Shown one piece after another: positions 44,714 to 53,458 of a DNA stretch of 64,000 nt. The notes beneath the pieces were generated by a model. The model was not told where the DNA came from and did not search any database. It was given only the letters and a program-made list of their open reading frames with translations. The first letter of the stretch is position 1; each line of letters starts with the position of its first letter. The translations under genes and the position numbers were made by a program. The stretch is from the NCBI RefSeq assembly GCF_043642205.1, contig NZ_JBHZSG010000010.1, positions 41,169 to 105,168 on the forward strand, written 5' to 3'. This DNA is from Thalassotalea_A litorea. GTDB taxonomy: Bacteria > Pseudomonadota > Gammaproteobacteria > Enterobacterales > Alteromonadaceae.

Positions 44714-45134
44714 ACATCAGAGACGTTCGGCTCTAGCCTTAGATGCCGTGTAGTGTCACGGCATGACGAAGTTTTTTGTGGCTTTTACCAACGTTTCATA
44801 AAATGAAACGTTATCCACCCAATGCGTTTTGCGCATTATCCCTCCATTACGATTTATCGTAATCTCCACCCAAAGAAACTTGTTTCTTTCTCCACCTTGA
44901 GGGAATTTCAATTCCCGTTGTTGGTACATCAGAGACATTCAGCTCTAGCTAAGATTCCCTGTAGCATCAGGGAATGACGCAGTTTTTTTTGGCTTTTACC
45001 AACGTTTCATAAAATGAAACGTTATCCACCCAATGCGTTTTGCGCATTATCCCTCCATTACGATTTATCGTAATCTTCACCCAAAGAAACTTGTTTCTTT
45101 CTCCACCTTGAGGGAATTTCAATTCCCGTTGTTA
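44714..45134 (-). repeat. Duplicated 212-bp hairpin array, 3' of srmB
   Basis: Two tandem units start at 44714 and 44926. Each has one variable hairpin and five nearly identical ones; in unit 1 the fixed stems are AACGTTTCAT/ATGAAACGTT, AATGCG/CGCATT, ATTACGA/TCGTAAT, AAAGAAAC/GTTTCTTT and GGGAATT/AATTCCC. Read on the minus strand the spacers are GGTGGA-like. Outside the variable hairpin the final ~150 bases differ at one or two positions. The array begins at the srmB stop codon and ends at the IS30 element. Confidence 0.92.
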
Positions 45135-46406
45135 TTTATTCGCAGCCTTTTTGGCTTTTTTCGCCTTCTTCGCTTTTTTCGCCACTTTTTGTTTACGGCT
45201 TAATCCGGCGTTCTTTTTGACGTTTGCCTTTGGCTTTTTGGTCGGTATTCTGGCTTCTTTATGTTTCGGTCGTAATTCATCGATAACACGACGACGCAGA
45301 CGTTCATCCATGTAACGTTCGATTTTACCCAAAGATAACATGTCATGGGCTTCAACCAGGGATATGGCGGTGCCTTTTTTACCAGCCCTGCCAGTGCGAC
45401 CAATGCGATGAACATAAATATCGGCTTTACGTGGCATATCAAAATTGATCACATGGGTGATTTCATCGATATCCAGACCGCGGGCGGCGACATCCGTAGC
45501 TACCAAAATATTGACTCGATTGTTTTTAACCCGAGCCACGGCATTGTTGCGTTTGTCCTGAGGCATTTCCCCCTCTAACCAGACATTTGCCAGGTTGGCA
45601 CTTTGCAATTTTCCAGCGAGAAACTGTACCGTTTCCCGTTTATTGGCAAACACTACCGCCCGTTTGACATCCTCTTGCTGCAGGATATGCAAAAGTAATT
45701 CGATTTTGTGTTCTTTGTTGTCCGCCAGATGAATCCATTGGTGGGTTTTCGCTTTTTCCTTACGTGACGGATGCGATTCCAGGAAAACCGGCTCATTTAA
45801 AATGTCTTTGGAGAAACGAATGATCCCGGCACCAGCTAATGTGGCGCTAAATAACATTGTCTGTTTACGCCACCGGGCTTCCCCGGCAATGCGATTAATG
45901 TTTTCAGAAAAGCCCATGTCCAGCATTCGATCGGCTTCATCAAGCACCAGAATTTCAATATCACGGGCGTCAAATTGCTCGGTTTCAATATATTCTAATA
46001 ATCGTCCCGGAGTTGCGATCAATACATCGGTGGTACTGGTCAGGATCTCTTTGTGAGAGCCATAGTTGACGCCGCCGGTAATCAGGCCACTTTTGATATG
46101 GGTATGCTCACTGAGTTGCTCTGCTTGCTCGAATATTTGCGTCGCCAATTCTCGGGTAGGTGCGAGAATTAACACCCGGGGAAATCCAGGTTTAGTGCGC
46201 GGGTAATCCAACAGGTGCTGCAAGCTAGGTAAGAGAAATGCAGCGGTTTTTCCTGTACCCGTTGGCGCACTGGCGAGAACATCCTTACCGGCCATCGCCT
46301 CGGGTAACACCAATTCCTGAATTGAGGTCGGTTTTTTGTACCCGGCTGACGTGGTAGCAGCAACGAGTTTATCGTCAAGATCAAACTGTTCAAACATGGT
46401 AAGCAT
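45132..46406 (-). CDS. srmB: DEAD-box RNA helicase SrmB
   Basis: A 424-residue ATP-dependent RNA helicase for early assembly of the 50S ribosomal subunit. Walker A APTGTGKT is near residue 48, DEAD (VLDEADRML) near 155, FSATLAG near 190, and HRIGRTGR near 340. The block GEARWRKQTMLFSATL and the RRVIDELRPK segment after the core identify SrmB rather than RhlE. The tail is a Lys/Ala repeat (KKAKKAKKAKK) for RNA contact. ATG at 46397 is an alternative start. It is read away from fldB's upstream neighbours and ends at a hairpin array. Confidence 0.92.
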   Translation of the reverse strand: MLTMFEQFDLDDKLVAATTSAGYKKPTSIQELVLPEAMAGKDVLASAPTGTGKTAAFLLPSLQHLLDYPRTKPGFPRVLILAPTRELATQIFEQAEQLSEHTHIKSGLITGGVNYGSHKEILTSTTDVLIATPGRLLEYIETEQFDARDIEILVLDEADRMLDMGFSENINRIAGEARWRKQTMLFSATLAGAGIIRFSKDILNEPVFLESHPSRKEKAKTHQWIHLADNKEHKIELLLHILQQEDVKRAVVFANKRETVQFLAGKLQSANLANVWLEGEMPQDKRNNAVARVKNNRVNILVATDVAARGLDIDEITHVINFDMPRKADIYVHRIGRTGRAGKKGTAISLVEAHDMLSLGKIERYMDERLRRRVIDELRPKHKEARIPTKKPKANVKKNAGLSRKQKVAKKAKKAKKAKKAANK

Positions 46407-46516
46407 GTACCTTAGAAATTGCTTTGTTATTAAAGCCCTGGCGAGGACTCAGTATAGGTGGTTAAGTTATGTTAATCCAAAAATCAGAGGTCTGATTCGA
46501 CCCTTATAGATAATGA

Positions 46517-47038
46517 TTATGCTTGCAGATCAACTGTTTCCTGCAGGATTTGTTGACACCATTGCTCAATTCTCTGGTCGGTCAAATCGTATTGGCATTC
46601 ATCATCTAATGCCAGACCGACAAAAAACTGTTGATCTTCACTCAACGCTTTTGATGCACTAAATTCATATCCCTCATTTGGCCAGTAGCCTATGATACTT
46701 GGGTTCGTGATAATGACCTGATCATGTAACATCCCCAAAGCGTCCTGAAACCATTCGCCATATCCCTGTTGGTCACCTAAGCCAAAAAGGGCAACAATCT
46801 TGTTGCTCAAATTTAATGTCGCAATATCGTCCCAGCTCGATTCCCAGTCTTCCTGCAGTTCACCAAAATCCCAGGTGGATATCCCGAAAATAATAATATC
46901 GAAATCTTCACACTGGTTAAGAGGTACGTCTTTGATATTAAAGATCTCAACCAAATCTTCGCCGATGGTCGCTTGAATTTTCTCAGCAGCCATTTCGGTA
47001 TAGCAGGTTGTCGAACCGTAAAATAAGCCTATTTTCAT
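46517..47038 (-). CDS. fldB: Flavodoxin FldB
   Basis: A 173-residue FMN electron carrier. YGSTTCYTEMAAEKIQ near the N terminus is the FMN phosphate loop, TWDFGELQEDWESSWD the isoalloxazine loop, and GLGDQQGYGEWFQDALGMLHD the second loop. This pattern is that of FldB of enterics, including length. ATG at 47038 is preferred over TTG at 47044. In E. coli fldB lies beside xerD; here dsbC follows directly on the other strand. Confidence 0.94.
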   Translation of the reverse strand: MKIGLFYGSTTCYTEMAAEKIQATIGEDLVEIFNIKDVPLNQCEDFDIIIFGISTWDFGELQEDWESSWDDIATLNLSNKIVALFGLGDQQGYGEWFQDALGMLHDQVIITNPSIIGYWPNEGYEFSASKALSEDQQFFVGLALDDECQYDLTDQRIEQWCQQILQETVDLQA

Positions 47039-47249
47039 GGTCAAAGACTGTATGGGAAAAAATTTGCGGCGATTTTAACAAGAACATCGCTGTCATGCTA
47101 TGTTTTCTGTAGACCGTCAAAGAAAACGCTATGCTTGAAAAAGAACCTTATTAAGGACGCTAAATCAAAAGGCTTGTAATTTTTACACGTAGCCAGTAAT
47201 TTAGTTGTCCCTAATTCGGTCTATCCGAAGGTTAGTTTAGGATTAAAAA

Positions 47250-48026
47250 GTGAATCTCTATATGAATTTGTTAACTCGTGCCGGGCACAAAATTGCGATT
47301 ATTGTTTTTGCACTAACGACCGCCATGCTCGCCAATATTGCAAGTGCTCAGGAATTGTCCGTTGAGCAACTAAAGACCATCAAAGCTCGCATGGCTAAAT
47401 TGGGTCTTAACGCAGATACTGTCAAGGTATCGCCAATGGATGGGTTGGTAGAAGTGATTACCGATCAGGGAATTTTTTATACCAGTGTTGATGGTAATTA
47501 TCTGATTCAGGGTAAGGTTTATGATATTGGCGGTGCCCAAATCGAGAATCTAACCGAATCGTCACTGGCGAAAGTTCGTATTGATGGTATGAACGAATTT
47601 GAAGATTCGATGATCGTTTTTCCTGCGAAAGAAGAGCAGTATCAAATCACCGTCTTTACCGATTTGACCTGTGGTTATTGCCGTAAATTGCATCAACAAA
47701 TGGATGAGTTTAATGACCTGGGCATTACCGTGCGTTATTTAGCGTTTCCCAGAGGCGGTATTGGAAGCCAGTCTTTTATCGATATCCGCTCAGTATGGTG
47801 TAGCAATGACCAACAACAAGCAATGACCAATGCAAAAGGCGGTGCACAGGTACAACAGAAAGTTTGTGCTGAACCGGTTGCTGAACAATATGAGTTTGGT
47901 CGTAAAGTTGGTGTCAACGGTACCCCGGCAATTATGCTAGAAGATGGCATTATGGTACCTGGCTATAAATCTCCACAGCAAATGCAACAACTGTTGCGCA
48001 GTATACCAACTGCCAAAGCTGGATAA
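47250..48026 (+). CDS. dsbC: Thiol:disulfide interchange protein DsbC
   Basis: A 258-residue periplasmic disulfide isomerase. A signal peptide ends near IASA; an N-terminal dimerisation domain is followed by a thioredoxin-like domain with active site CGYC at residues 141-144 and the cis-Pro loop VNGTPAIM. A second cysteine pair (VWC and KVC) is structural. GTG at 47250 is supported by AGGA seven bases ahead. DsbD keeps it reduced in other bacteria. recJ follows after 103 bases. Confidence 0.94.
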   Translation: MNLYMNLLTRAGHKIAIIVFALTTAMLANIASAQELSVEQLKTIKARMAKLGLNADTVKVSPMDGLVEVITDQGIFYTSVDGNYLIQGKVYDIGGAQIENLTESSLAKVRIDGMNEFEDSMIVFPAKEEQYQITVFTDLTCGYCRKLHQQMDEFNDLGITVRYLAFPRGGIGSQSFIDIRSVWCSNDQQQAMTNAKGGAQVQQKVCAEPVAEQYEFGRKVGVNGTPAIMLEDGIMVPGYKSPQQMQQLLRSIPTAKAG

Positions 48027-48129
48027 GCCACTTACCTCATCCTGTTTAGACCTACCCTGGAATACGCATTAACTCAAATCGTATTCCATGGTATTCTGCT
48101 TTTACCCTTGTTTAAATCACGTCTAAGCC

Positions 48130-49857
48130 ATGCCAAAAACGATTCGTCGTCGCCCAGAACCCGTCAATGCTGATTTCAGTTTTCCTCTCGACCCATTAGT
48201 TAAATCCCTCTATCTAAGCCGTGGTGTGCAAAGCGAGCAAGAGCTGGATATGGACTTAAAGACCTTACACAGCCCTGCCTTAATGAAAGATCTATTCAGA
48301 GCGGCAGAGATTCTGTTTAAGGCCATTGATACCGGCAAACGCATTGTTGTCGTTGGGGATTTTGATGCCGATGGTGCAACCAGTACTGCAGTGATGATGG
48401 AGGGCATGGCACTGCTTGGCAGTCAAAACCATGATTACCTGGTGCCAAATCGCTTTGAATATGGCTATGGATTAACGCCAGAAATTGCAGAGCTCGCGCT
48501 GGCGAAAGGAGCGCAATTGGTAATTACGGTGGACAACGGCATCAGTTGCTTGCAAGGGGTCGCGGCGGCGAAAGCCGGAGGCGCGCAAGTTATTGTTACC
48601 GACCACCATTTGCCCGGTGAATCCTTACCCGATGCCGATGCCATCGTTAACCCCAATCAACTCGATTGCAAATTCCCCAGTAAATCGATAGCCGGTGTTG
48701 GCGTCGCGTTTTATTTGTTGTTGGCCTTACGCAAAGTGATGCGCGAAGCAAACTGGTTAAAACAACAGGGGTTGGGTGAACCTAATTTGGCGCAACTTTT
48801 AGATCTCGTTGCTCTGGGAACCGTGGCCGATGTCGTGAGCTTAGATCACAACAACCGGATTCTGGTGTCTCAGGGGATCAAACGCATTCGTTCAGGTTAC
48901 ACCCGCCCGGGTATCCAGGCACTGTTTGAAGTTGCCAAAAAAGACCCGCAACGCATTCAGGCCAGTGACTTTGGTTTTGCCTTGGGGCCACGTTTAAATG
49001 CTGCTGGACGACTCGATGATATGGCCCTCGGTATTCAGTGTTTACTGGCACGAGATGTCAATCAGGCACGGGTTATTGCCATGGAGCTTGATCATTTAAA
49101 TAAAGCCAGACGTGAAATTGAACAGGGAATGCAACAAGAAGCGGAACGGGTATTAACAAAACTGGATTTCAGTGGTGCATCACTGCCTTCTGGCATAGCT
49201 TTGTATCGGGATGACTGGCATCAAGGCGTGATTGGCATTGTGGCAGGCCGTATTAAAGAAAAATATCATCGACCGACGGTGGTATTTGCGGGTGGCAATG
49301 ATGGCGAAATTAAAGGTTCGGCACGTTCAATTCCAGGTTTGCATATTCGTGATTTGCTTGAACATATAGATTCTCAACACCCGGGGTTAATCGTGAAATT
49401 CGGCGGGCATGCAATGGCAGCCGGTTTATCGATAGGCGAAGCTGATTTTAGTAAATTTCAGCGTTTATTTGATCAGTTGGCTCATTCCTGGCTAACACAG
49501 GAAATGTTGGAAAACTGTGTGCTTTCCGATGGTCCGTTAACGTTATCACAAATGAATGAACAGCAATGTGTGCAGATTGAACAAGCTGGGCCCTGGGGGC
49601 AAAACTTTCCAGAGCCGGTGTTTGATAACACCTTTGAGTTGGTGCAACAACGCTTACTTTCCGGCAAACACCTGAAAATGGTGGTGCGGTGTGAGGATCA
49701 GGTATTCGATGCCATCGCGTTCAATATTGATCCTGAAATTTGGCCGGATGATAACATTCGGTTTGTCCACATGGCGTATAAACTTGATATCAACGAGTTT
49801 CGTGGGAAACGCAATCTGCAACTCATGGTCGAACATTTAGAGCCGGGTTCTGGTTAA
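48130..49857 (+). CDS. recJ: Single-stranded DNA 5'-3' exonuclease RecJ
   Basis: A 575-residue DHH-family nuclease for recombination and mismatch repair. The catalytic motifs are visible: DFDADGATSTA near residue 77, VTVDNG near 135 and VTDHH near 158, then a DHHA1 domain with the GGHAMAAG motif near 420 and an OB-type tail. Length is standard. It is followed by prfB, as in many gammaproteobacteria. Confidence 0.96.
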   Translation: MPKTIRRRPEPVNADFSFPLDPLVKSLYLSRGVQSEQELDMDLKTLHSPALMKDLFRAAEILFKAIDTGKRIVVVGDFDADGATSTAVMMEGMALLGSQNHDYLVPNRFEYGYGLTPEIAELALAKGAQLVITVDNGISCLQGVAAAKAGGAQVIVTDHHLPGESLPDADAIVNPNQLDCKFPSKSIAGVGVAFYLLLALRKVMREANWLKQQGLGEPNLAQLLDLVALGTVADVVSLDHNNRILVSQGIKRIRSGYTRPGIQALFEVAKKDPQRIQASDFGFALGPRLNAAGRLDDMALGIQCLLARDVNQARVIAMELDHLNKARREIEQGMQQEAERVLTKLDFSGASLPSGIALYRDDWHQGVIGIVAGRIKEKYHRPTVVFAGGNDGEIKGSARSIPGLHIRDLLEHIDSQHPGLIVKFGGHAMAAGLSIGEADFSKFQRLFDQLAHSWLTQEMLENCVLSDGPLTLSQMNEQQCVQIEQAGPWGQNFPEPVFDNTFELVQQRLLSGKHLKMVVRCEDQVFDAIAFNIDPEIWPDDNIRFVHMAYKLDINEFRGKRNLQLMVEHLEPGSG

Positions 49858-50001
49858 CGGGTATTGGCGCGTATCCAGAGGTTAAATTTTCTGCTATTTT
49901 TTAAGGATTAACCCGCCTTAGCGGTATATTCCGATCTTGTGATGCGCTACAATGCCCGACTATTTTGCTAGATACCGATTATGAGAAATTTTTAATTAGC
50001 A

Positions 50002-51100
50002 ATGTTTGAAACCAATCCGATATTAAACAAATTAAAAGATATCCGCGAACGCACCGATTTGCTTCGGGGGTACCTTTGACTACGATCACAAATCTGAACG
50101 CCTGGTCGAAGTAAATCGCGAACTTGAACTGCCTGATGTCTGGAACGAACCCGAGCGGGCGCAAGCGCTGGGCAAAGAACGCTCATCCTTAGAGCTCGTG
50201 GTAAAAACCATCAATGATATGGTTACCGGTTGCGAAGATGTCGAAGGCCTTGTCGAGCTGGCGGTTGAAGAAGACGATGAAGAAACCTTCAATGATGCCG
50301 AAGCTGAAGTGGTTGAGCTGGAAGCCCAGTTAGCCAAACTTGAATTTCGCCGTATGTTTTCCGGTCCGCAAGATGGCAACGATTGTTATCTGGATATTCA
50401 GGCCGGCTCCGGTGGTACCGAAGCTCAGGATTGGGCGAGTATGTTGATGCGGATGTACTTGCGTTGGGGCGAAGCCCACGGATTTAAAGCGGACGTTATC
50501 GAAGAGACCGATGGCGACGTTGCCGGAATCAAGGGTTGTACCCTGAAATTTAGCGGTGAATATGCCTATGGTTGGTTGCGCACGGAAACGGGTGTCCATC
50601 GACTGGTTCGTAAATCACCGTTTGATTCCAACGCCCGTCGCCACACCTCGTTTGCGTCGGCATTTATTTATCCGGAAATTGACGATAGCATTGAAATCGA
50701 TATCAATCCTGCCGACCTACGCATTGATACTTTCCGCGCATCGGGAGCCGGTGGTCAGCACGTCAACAAAACCGATTCTGCGATTCGAATTACACACGAA
50801 CCAACCGGGACCGTGGTTCAGTGTCAAAGTGATCGTTCTCAACATAAAAACAAAGCTCAGGCGATGAAATTGTTGAAAGCGAAATTGTACGAGTTGGAAA
50901 TTCAAAAACAAAACGAAGATAAACAGGTTCTGGAAGAAGGGAAATCGGACATTGGCTGGGGCAGCCAGATTCGTTCCTATGTACTGGACGATAGTCGGAT
51001 TAAAGATTTACGCACCGGGGTAGAAAGCCGTAACACACAAGCGGTACTCGACGGTGGATTAGACCAATTTATTGAAGCCAGCCTGAAGTCTGGCCTGTAA
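50002..51100 (+). CDS. prfB: Peptide chain release factor 2, with programmed +1 frameshift
   Basis: Release factor for UGA and UAA codons. Frame 1 (50002-50076) encodes 25 residues, MFETNPILNKLKDIRERTDL then LRGYL, and stops at TGA (50077-50079). A +1 slip at CTT-T joins it to frame 2 from GAC at 50078 onward, giving a 365-residue protein. The slippery site CTTTGAC is preceded by the internal Shine-Dalgarno-like CGGGGG. SPF (stop recognition) and GGQ (GAGGQHVNKT, peptide release) are intact. Low release-factor levels favour the shift, an autoregulatory loop. lysS follows after 13 bases. Confidence 0.97.
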
Positions 51101-51113
51101 CTGAGATGTGACA

Positions 51114-52652
51114 ATGACTGAAATTGCCAAAGACGAAAACAAATTGATTGCCGAGCGTCGCGCCAAATTGACGGCGATTCGCGATAACTGTCCTGCCAAC
51201 GGACACCCCAATGACTTCGACCGTGAGCATTATGCGGCGGATATTCAGGCGGCCCATGGTGATATGGATAAGGAAGCCCTGGAGCAAGCGGAACTGGAAT
51301 ATGCGGTAGCTGGCCGAATTATGGCCAAACGAGGCCCGTTCCTGGTCTTGCAGGATATGTCAGGTCGTATTCAGGCCTATGCTGACAAAACCGTACAAAA
51401 AGATATAAAACAACGCTGGGGTATGTTGGATATCGGCGATATCGTTGGTGTTAAAGGAAAGTTGCATAAATCTGGGAAAGGCGATTTATACGTCAATATG
51501 GAAGAGTACGCGCTATTGACCAAGTCATTGCGTCCACTACCTGAAAAATTCCACGGTTTGTCGGATCAGGAAACTAAGTACCGTCAGCGTTATGTCGATC
51601 TGATCATCAATCAGGAAACCCGGGACACGTTTCAGGTTCGTTCAAAAATCGTCAATGGCATTCGTAAGTTTTTAACCGAGCGCAACTATATGGAAGTGGA
51701 AACGCCAATGCTGCAGACCATTCCAGGTGGTGCAACGGCGAAACCTTTTGAAACATTCCATAACGCCCTGGATATTGAAATGTTTTTACGTATTGCTCCA
51801 GAGCTTTACTTGAAGCGTTTGGTCGTCGGTGGTTTTGAACGCGTATTCGAAATCAACCGTAACTTCCGTAATGAAGGTTTATCGACCCGTCACAATCCGG
51901 AATTTACCATGATTGAATTCTATCAGGCGTATGCTACCTATGAAGATTTGATGAATCTGACTGAAGAAATGTTGCGCACCCTGGCCGAAGATGTGATGGG
52001 TACCACGGTTATTCGCAATACCGTAAAAAATGCAGAAGGTGAGGTGGTTGAAGAGAAGTTCTATGACTTTGGTAAGCCATTTGTTCGTTTGTCGATGATG
52101 GATGCTATCCTGACCCATGCGCCACATTTAGATGCTGACGTTATTCGTGACCCAGAAGGACGTTTTGACGATCTAAAAGCGATTGCTCGCCAAGTCGGCG
52201 TTAAAGAGCCCGCTGGTGAAAACGTCTGGGGTGCAGGTAAATATTTGTGCGAAATCTTTGAAGAAGTGGCAGAGCACAAATTAGATCAGCCTACCTTTAT
52301 CACCGAGTACCCGTGGGAAGTTTCGCCACTTGCTCGTCGTAATGATGATAATGCGTTTATAACGGATCGTTTTGAATTCTTTGTCGGTGGTCGTGAACTG
52401 GCCAATGGCTTCTCTGAGCTTAACGATGCCGAAGATCAGGCCGCGCGCTTTAGAAAACAGGTCGAAGAGAAAGATGCTGGTGACGACGAAGCCATGCATT
52501 TTGATGAAGACTACATTACCGCATTAGAATATGGTCTGCCGCCAACCGCCGGTGAAGGTATTGGTATCGACCGTTTGGTGATGTTGTTTACGGACTCGCC
52601 GAGCATAAAAGATGTCATTCTGTTCCCGCATATGCGACCACTGGCGGAATAA
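51114..52652 (+). CDS. lysS: Lysyl-tRNA synthetase, class II
   Basis: A 512-residue class II enzyme that charges tRNA-Lys. It has an N-terminal OB-fold anticodon-binding domain (~55-150) and a catalytic domain with motif 1 around FLTERNYMEVETPML, motif 2 FRNEGLSTRHNPEFTMIEFY and motif 3 GEGIGIDRLVML. ATG at 51114 is chosen over GTG at 51108. It is 13 bases after prfB, an arrangement conserved in enterics. A strong terminator follows. Confidence 0.97.
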   Translation: MTEIAKDENKLIAERRAKLTAIRDNCPANGHPNDFDREHYAADIQAAHGDMDKEALEQAELEYAVAGRIMAKRGPFLVLQDMSGRIQAYADKTVQKDIKQRWGMLDIGDIVGVKGKLHKSGKGDLYVNMEEYALLTKSLRPLPEKFHGLSDQETKYRQRYVDLIINQETRDTFQVRSKIVNGIRKFLTERNYMEVETPMLQTIPGGATAKPFETFHNALDIEMFLRIAPELYLKRLVVGGFERVFEINRNFRNEGLSTRHNPEFTMIEFYQAYATYEDLMNLTEEMLRTLAEDVMGTTVIRNTVKNAEGEVVEEKFYDFGKPFVRLSMMDAILTHAPHLDADVIRDPEGRFDDLKAIARQVGVKEPAGENVWGAGKYLCEIFEEVAEHKLDQPTFITEYPWEVSPLARRNDDNAFITDRFEFFVGGRELANGFSELNDAEDQAARFRKQVEEKDAGDDEAMHFDEDYITALEYGLPPTAGEGIGIDRLVMLFTDSPSIKDVILFPHMRPLAE

Positions 52653-52673
52653 TCAGTTGTTTGAATAAAGATA

Positions 52674-52703
52674 AACGGGGACCGATAGGTTCCCGTTTTT
52701 TTA
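52674..52703 (+). terminator. Rho-independent terminator after lysS
   Basis: A ten-base stem AACGGGGACC/GGTTCCCGTT with a GATA loop and one G-T pair, followed by seven T. It ends the recJ/prfB/lysS transcript and separates it from kefF. Confidence 0.93.
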
Positions 52704-52768
52704 TGCTTAAAGAAAATCCGGTCTATTCTTAGTAGATTCAACGGTTATTCGAACATTGTTTTACTAAG

Positions 52769-53458
52769 ATGCGCCAAAACAAGATCCTTGTGCTTTTTGC
52801 TCACCCATCTCAACATCGCTCAGAAGCCAACGCGCCGATATTTGAAGCGGCCCATGAAATGGATTTTGTCACGACCGTAGATTTATACGCTGAATACCCC
52901 CGCCTAAACATTGATATTGATAAAGAGCAACAACGCTTAACATCCCATGACGTTGTGATTTTTCAATTTCCCATCTATTGGTATTCCACCCCCGCGATTT
53001 TAAAAGAATGGCAGGATCTCGTGCTTGAATATGGTTTTGCTTACGGGCAAGAAGGCAACGCCTTGCAAGGTAAGTGGTTTTTGTGTGCCGTTACCGCCGG
53101 GGGAAGTTTTGATGCCTATCGTCAAGGTGGGCACAACAATTTTACGGTTAAAGAACTCTTTCGCCCCCTTGAACAAACCGCCAATATGACTGGTATGTGT
53201 TATTTGCCGCCTCTTGTATTATTTGGCAGTCGCACCGCAGCGGATGACAATCGGCTGCAACAGCACATAAGTAAATGGTCTTTGGCGTTGCAACAACTGC
53301 ATGATGGCGAGGTGGATGTTGACCAGGCAAATCATTTTCCTACGCTAAATGATTACTTGCTTGAGAGCGCGCTGGGTGCCCGAGAAGACAACAAGCTTGT
53401 TGCAGGTGAAGACAATCGCGATCTGCAAGGTGATCGGGATTTGGGGGACCAACCGTGA
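52769..53458 (+). CDS. kefF: Glutathione-regulated K+ efflux ancillary protein (KefF/KefG type)
   Basis: A 229-residue flavodoxin-fold quinone reductase-like protein. ILVLFAHPSQHRSEAN is the FMN loop, PIYWYSTPAILKEWQD follows, and GGSFDAYRQGGHNN is near residue 110. In E. coli such proteins (KefF, KefG) bind FMN and activate Kef potassium efflux. The coding region overlaps the kefC start as GTGA. The Asp-rich tail after residue ~195 is unusual and specific to this protein. Confidence 0.88.
   Translation: MRQNKILVLFAHPSQHRSEANAPIFEAAHEMDFVTTVDLYAEYPRLNIDIDKEQQRLTSHDVVIFQFPIYWYSTPAILKEWQDLVLEYGFAYGQEGNALQGKWFLCAVTAGGSFDAYRQGGHNNFTVKELFRPLEQTANMTGMCYLPPLVLFGSRTAADDNRLQQHISKWSLALQQLHDGEVDVDQANHFPTLNDYLLESALGAREDNKLVAGEDNRDLQGDRDLGDQP

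Noticed and set aside
44756..44938. A 60-codon minus-strand reading frame in the hairpin repeat
   Set aside because: It is entirely inside the palindromic unit and is only an effect of the repeat sequence.
50002..50079. prfB as a broken gene
   Set aside because: The early TGA is the known programmed frameshift site, with the slippery CTT and upstream G-rich sequence both intact.
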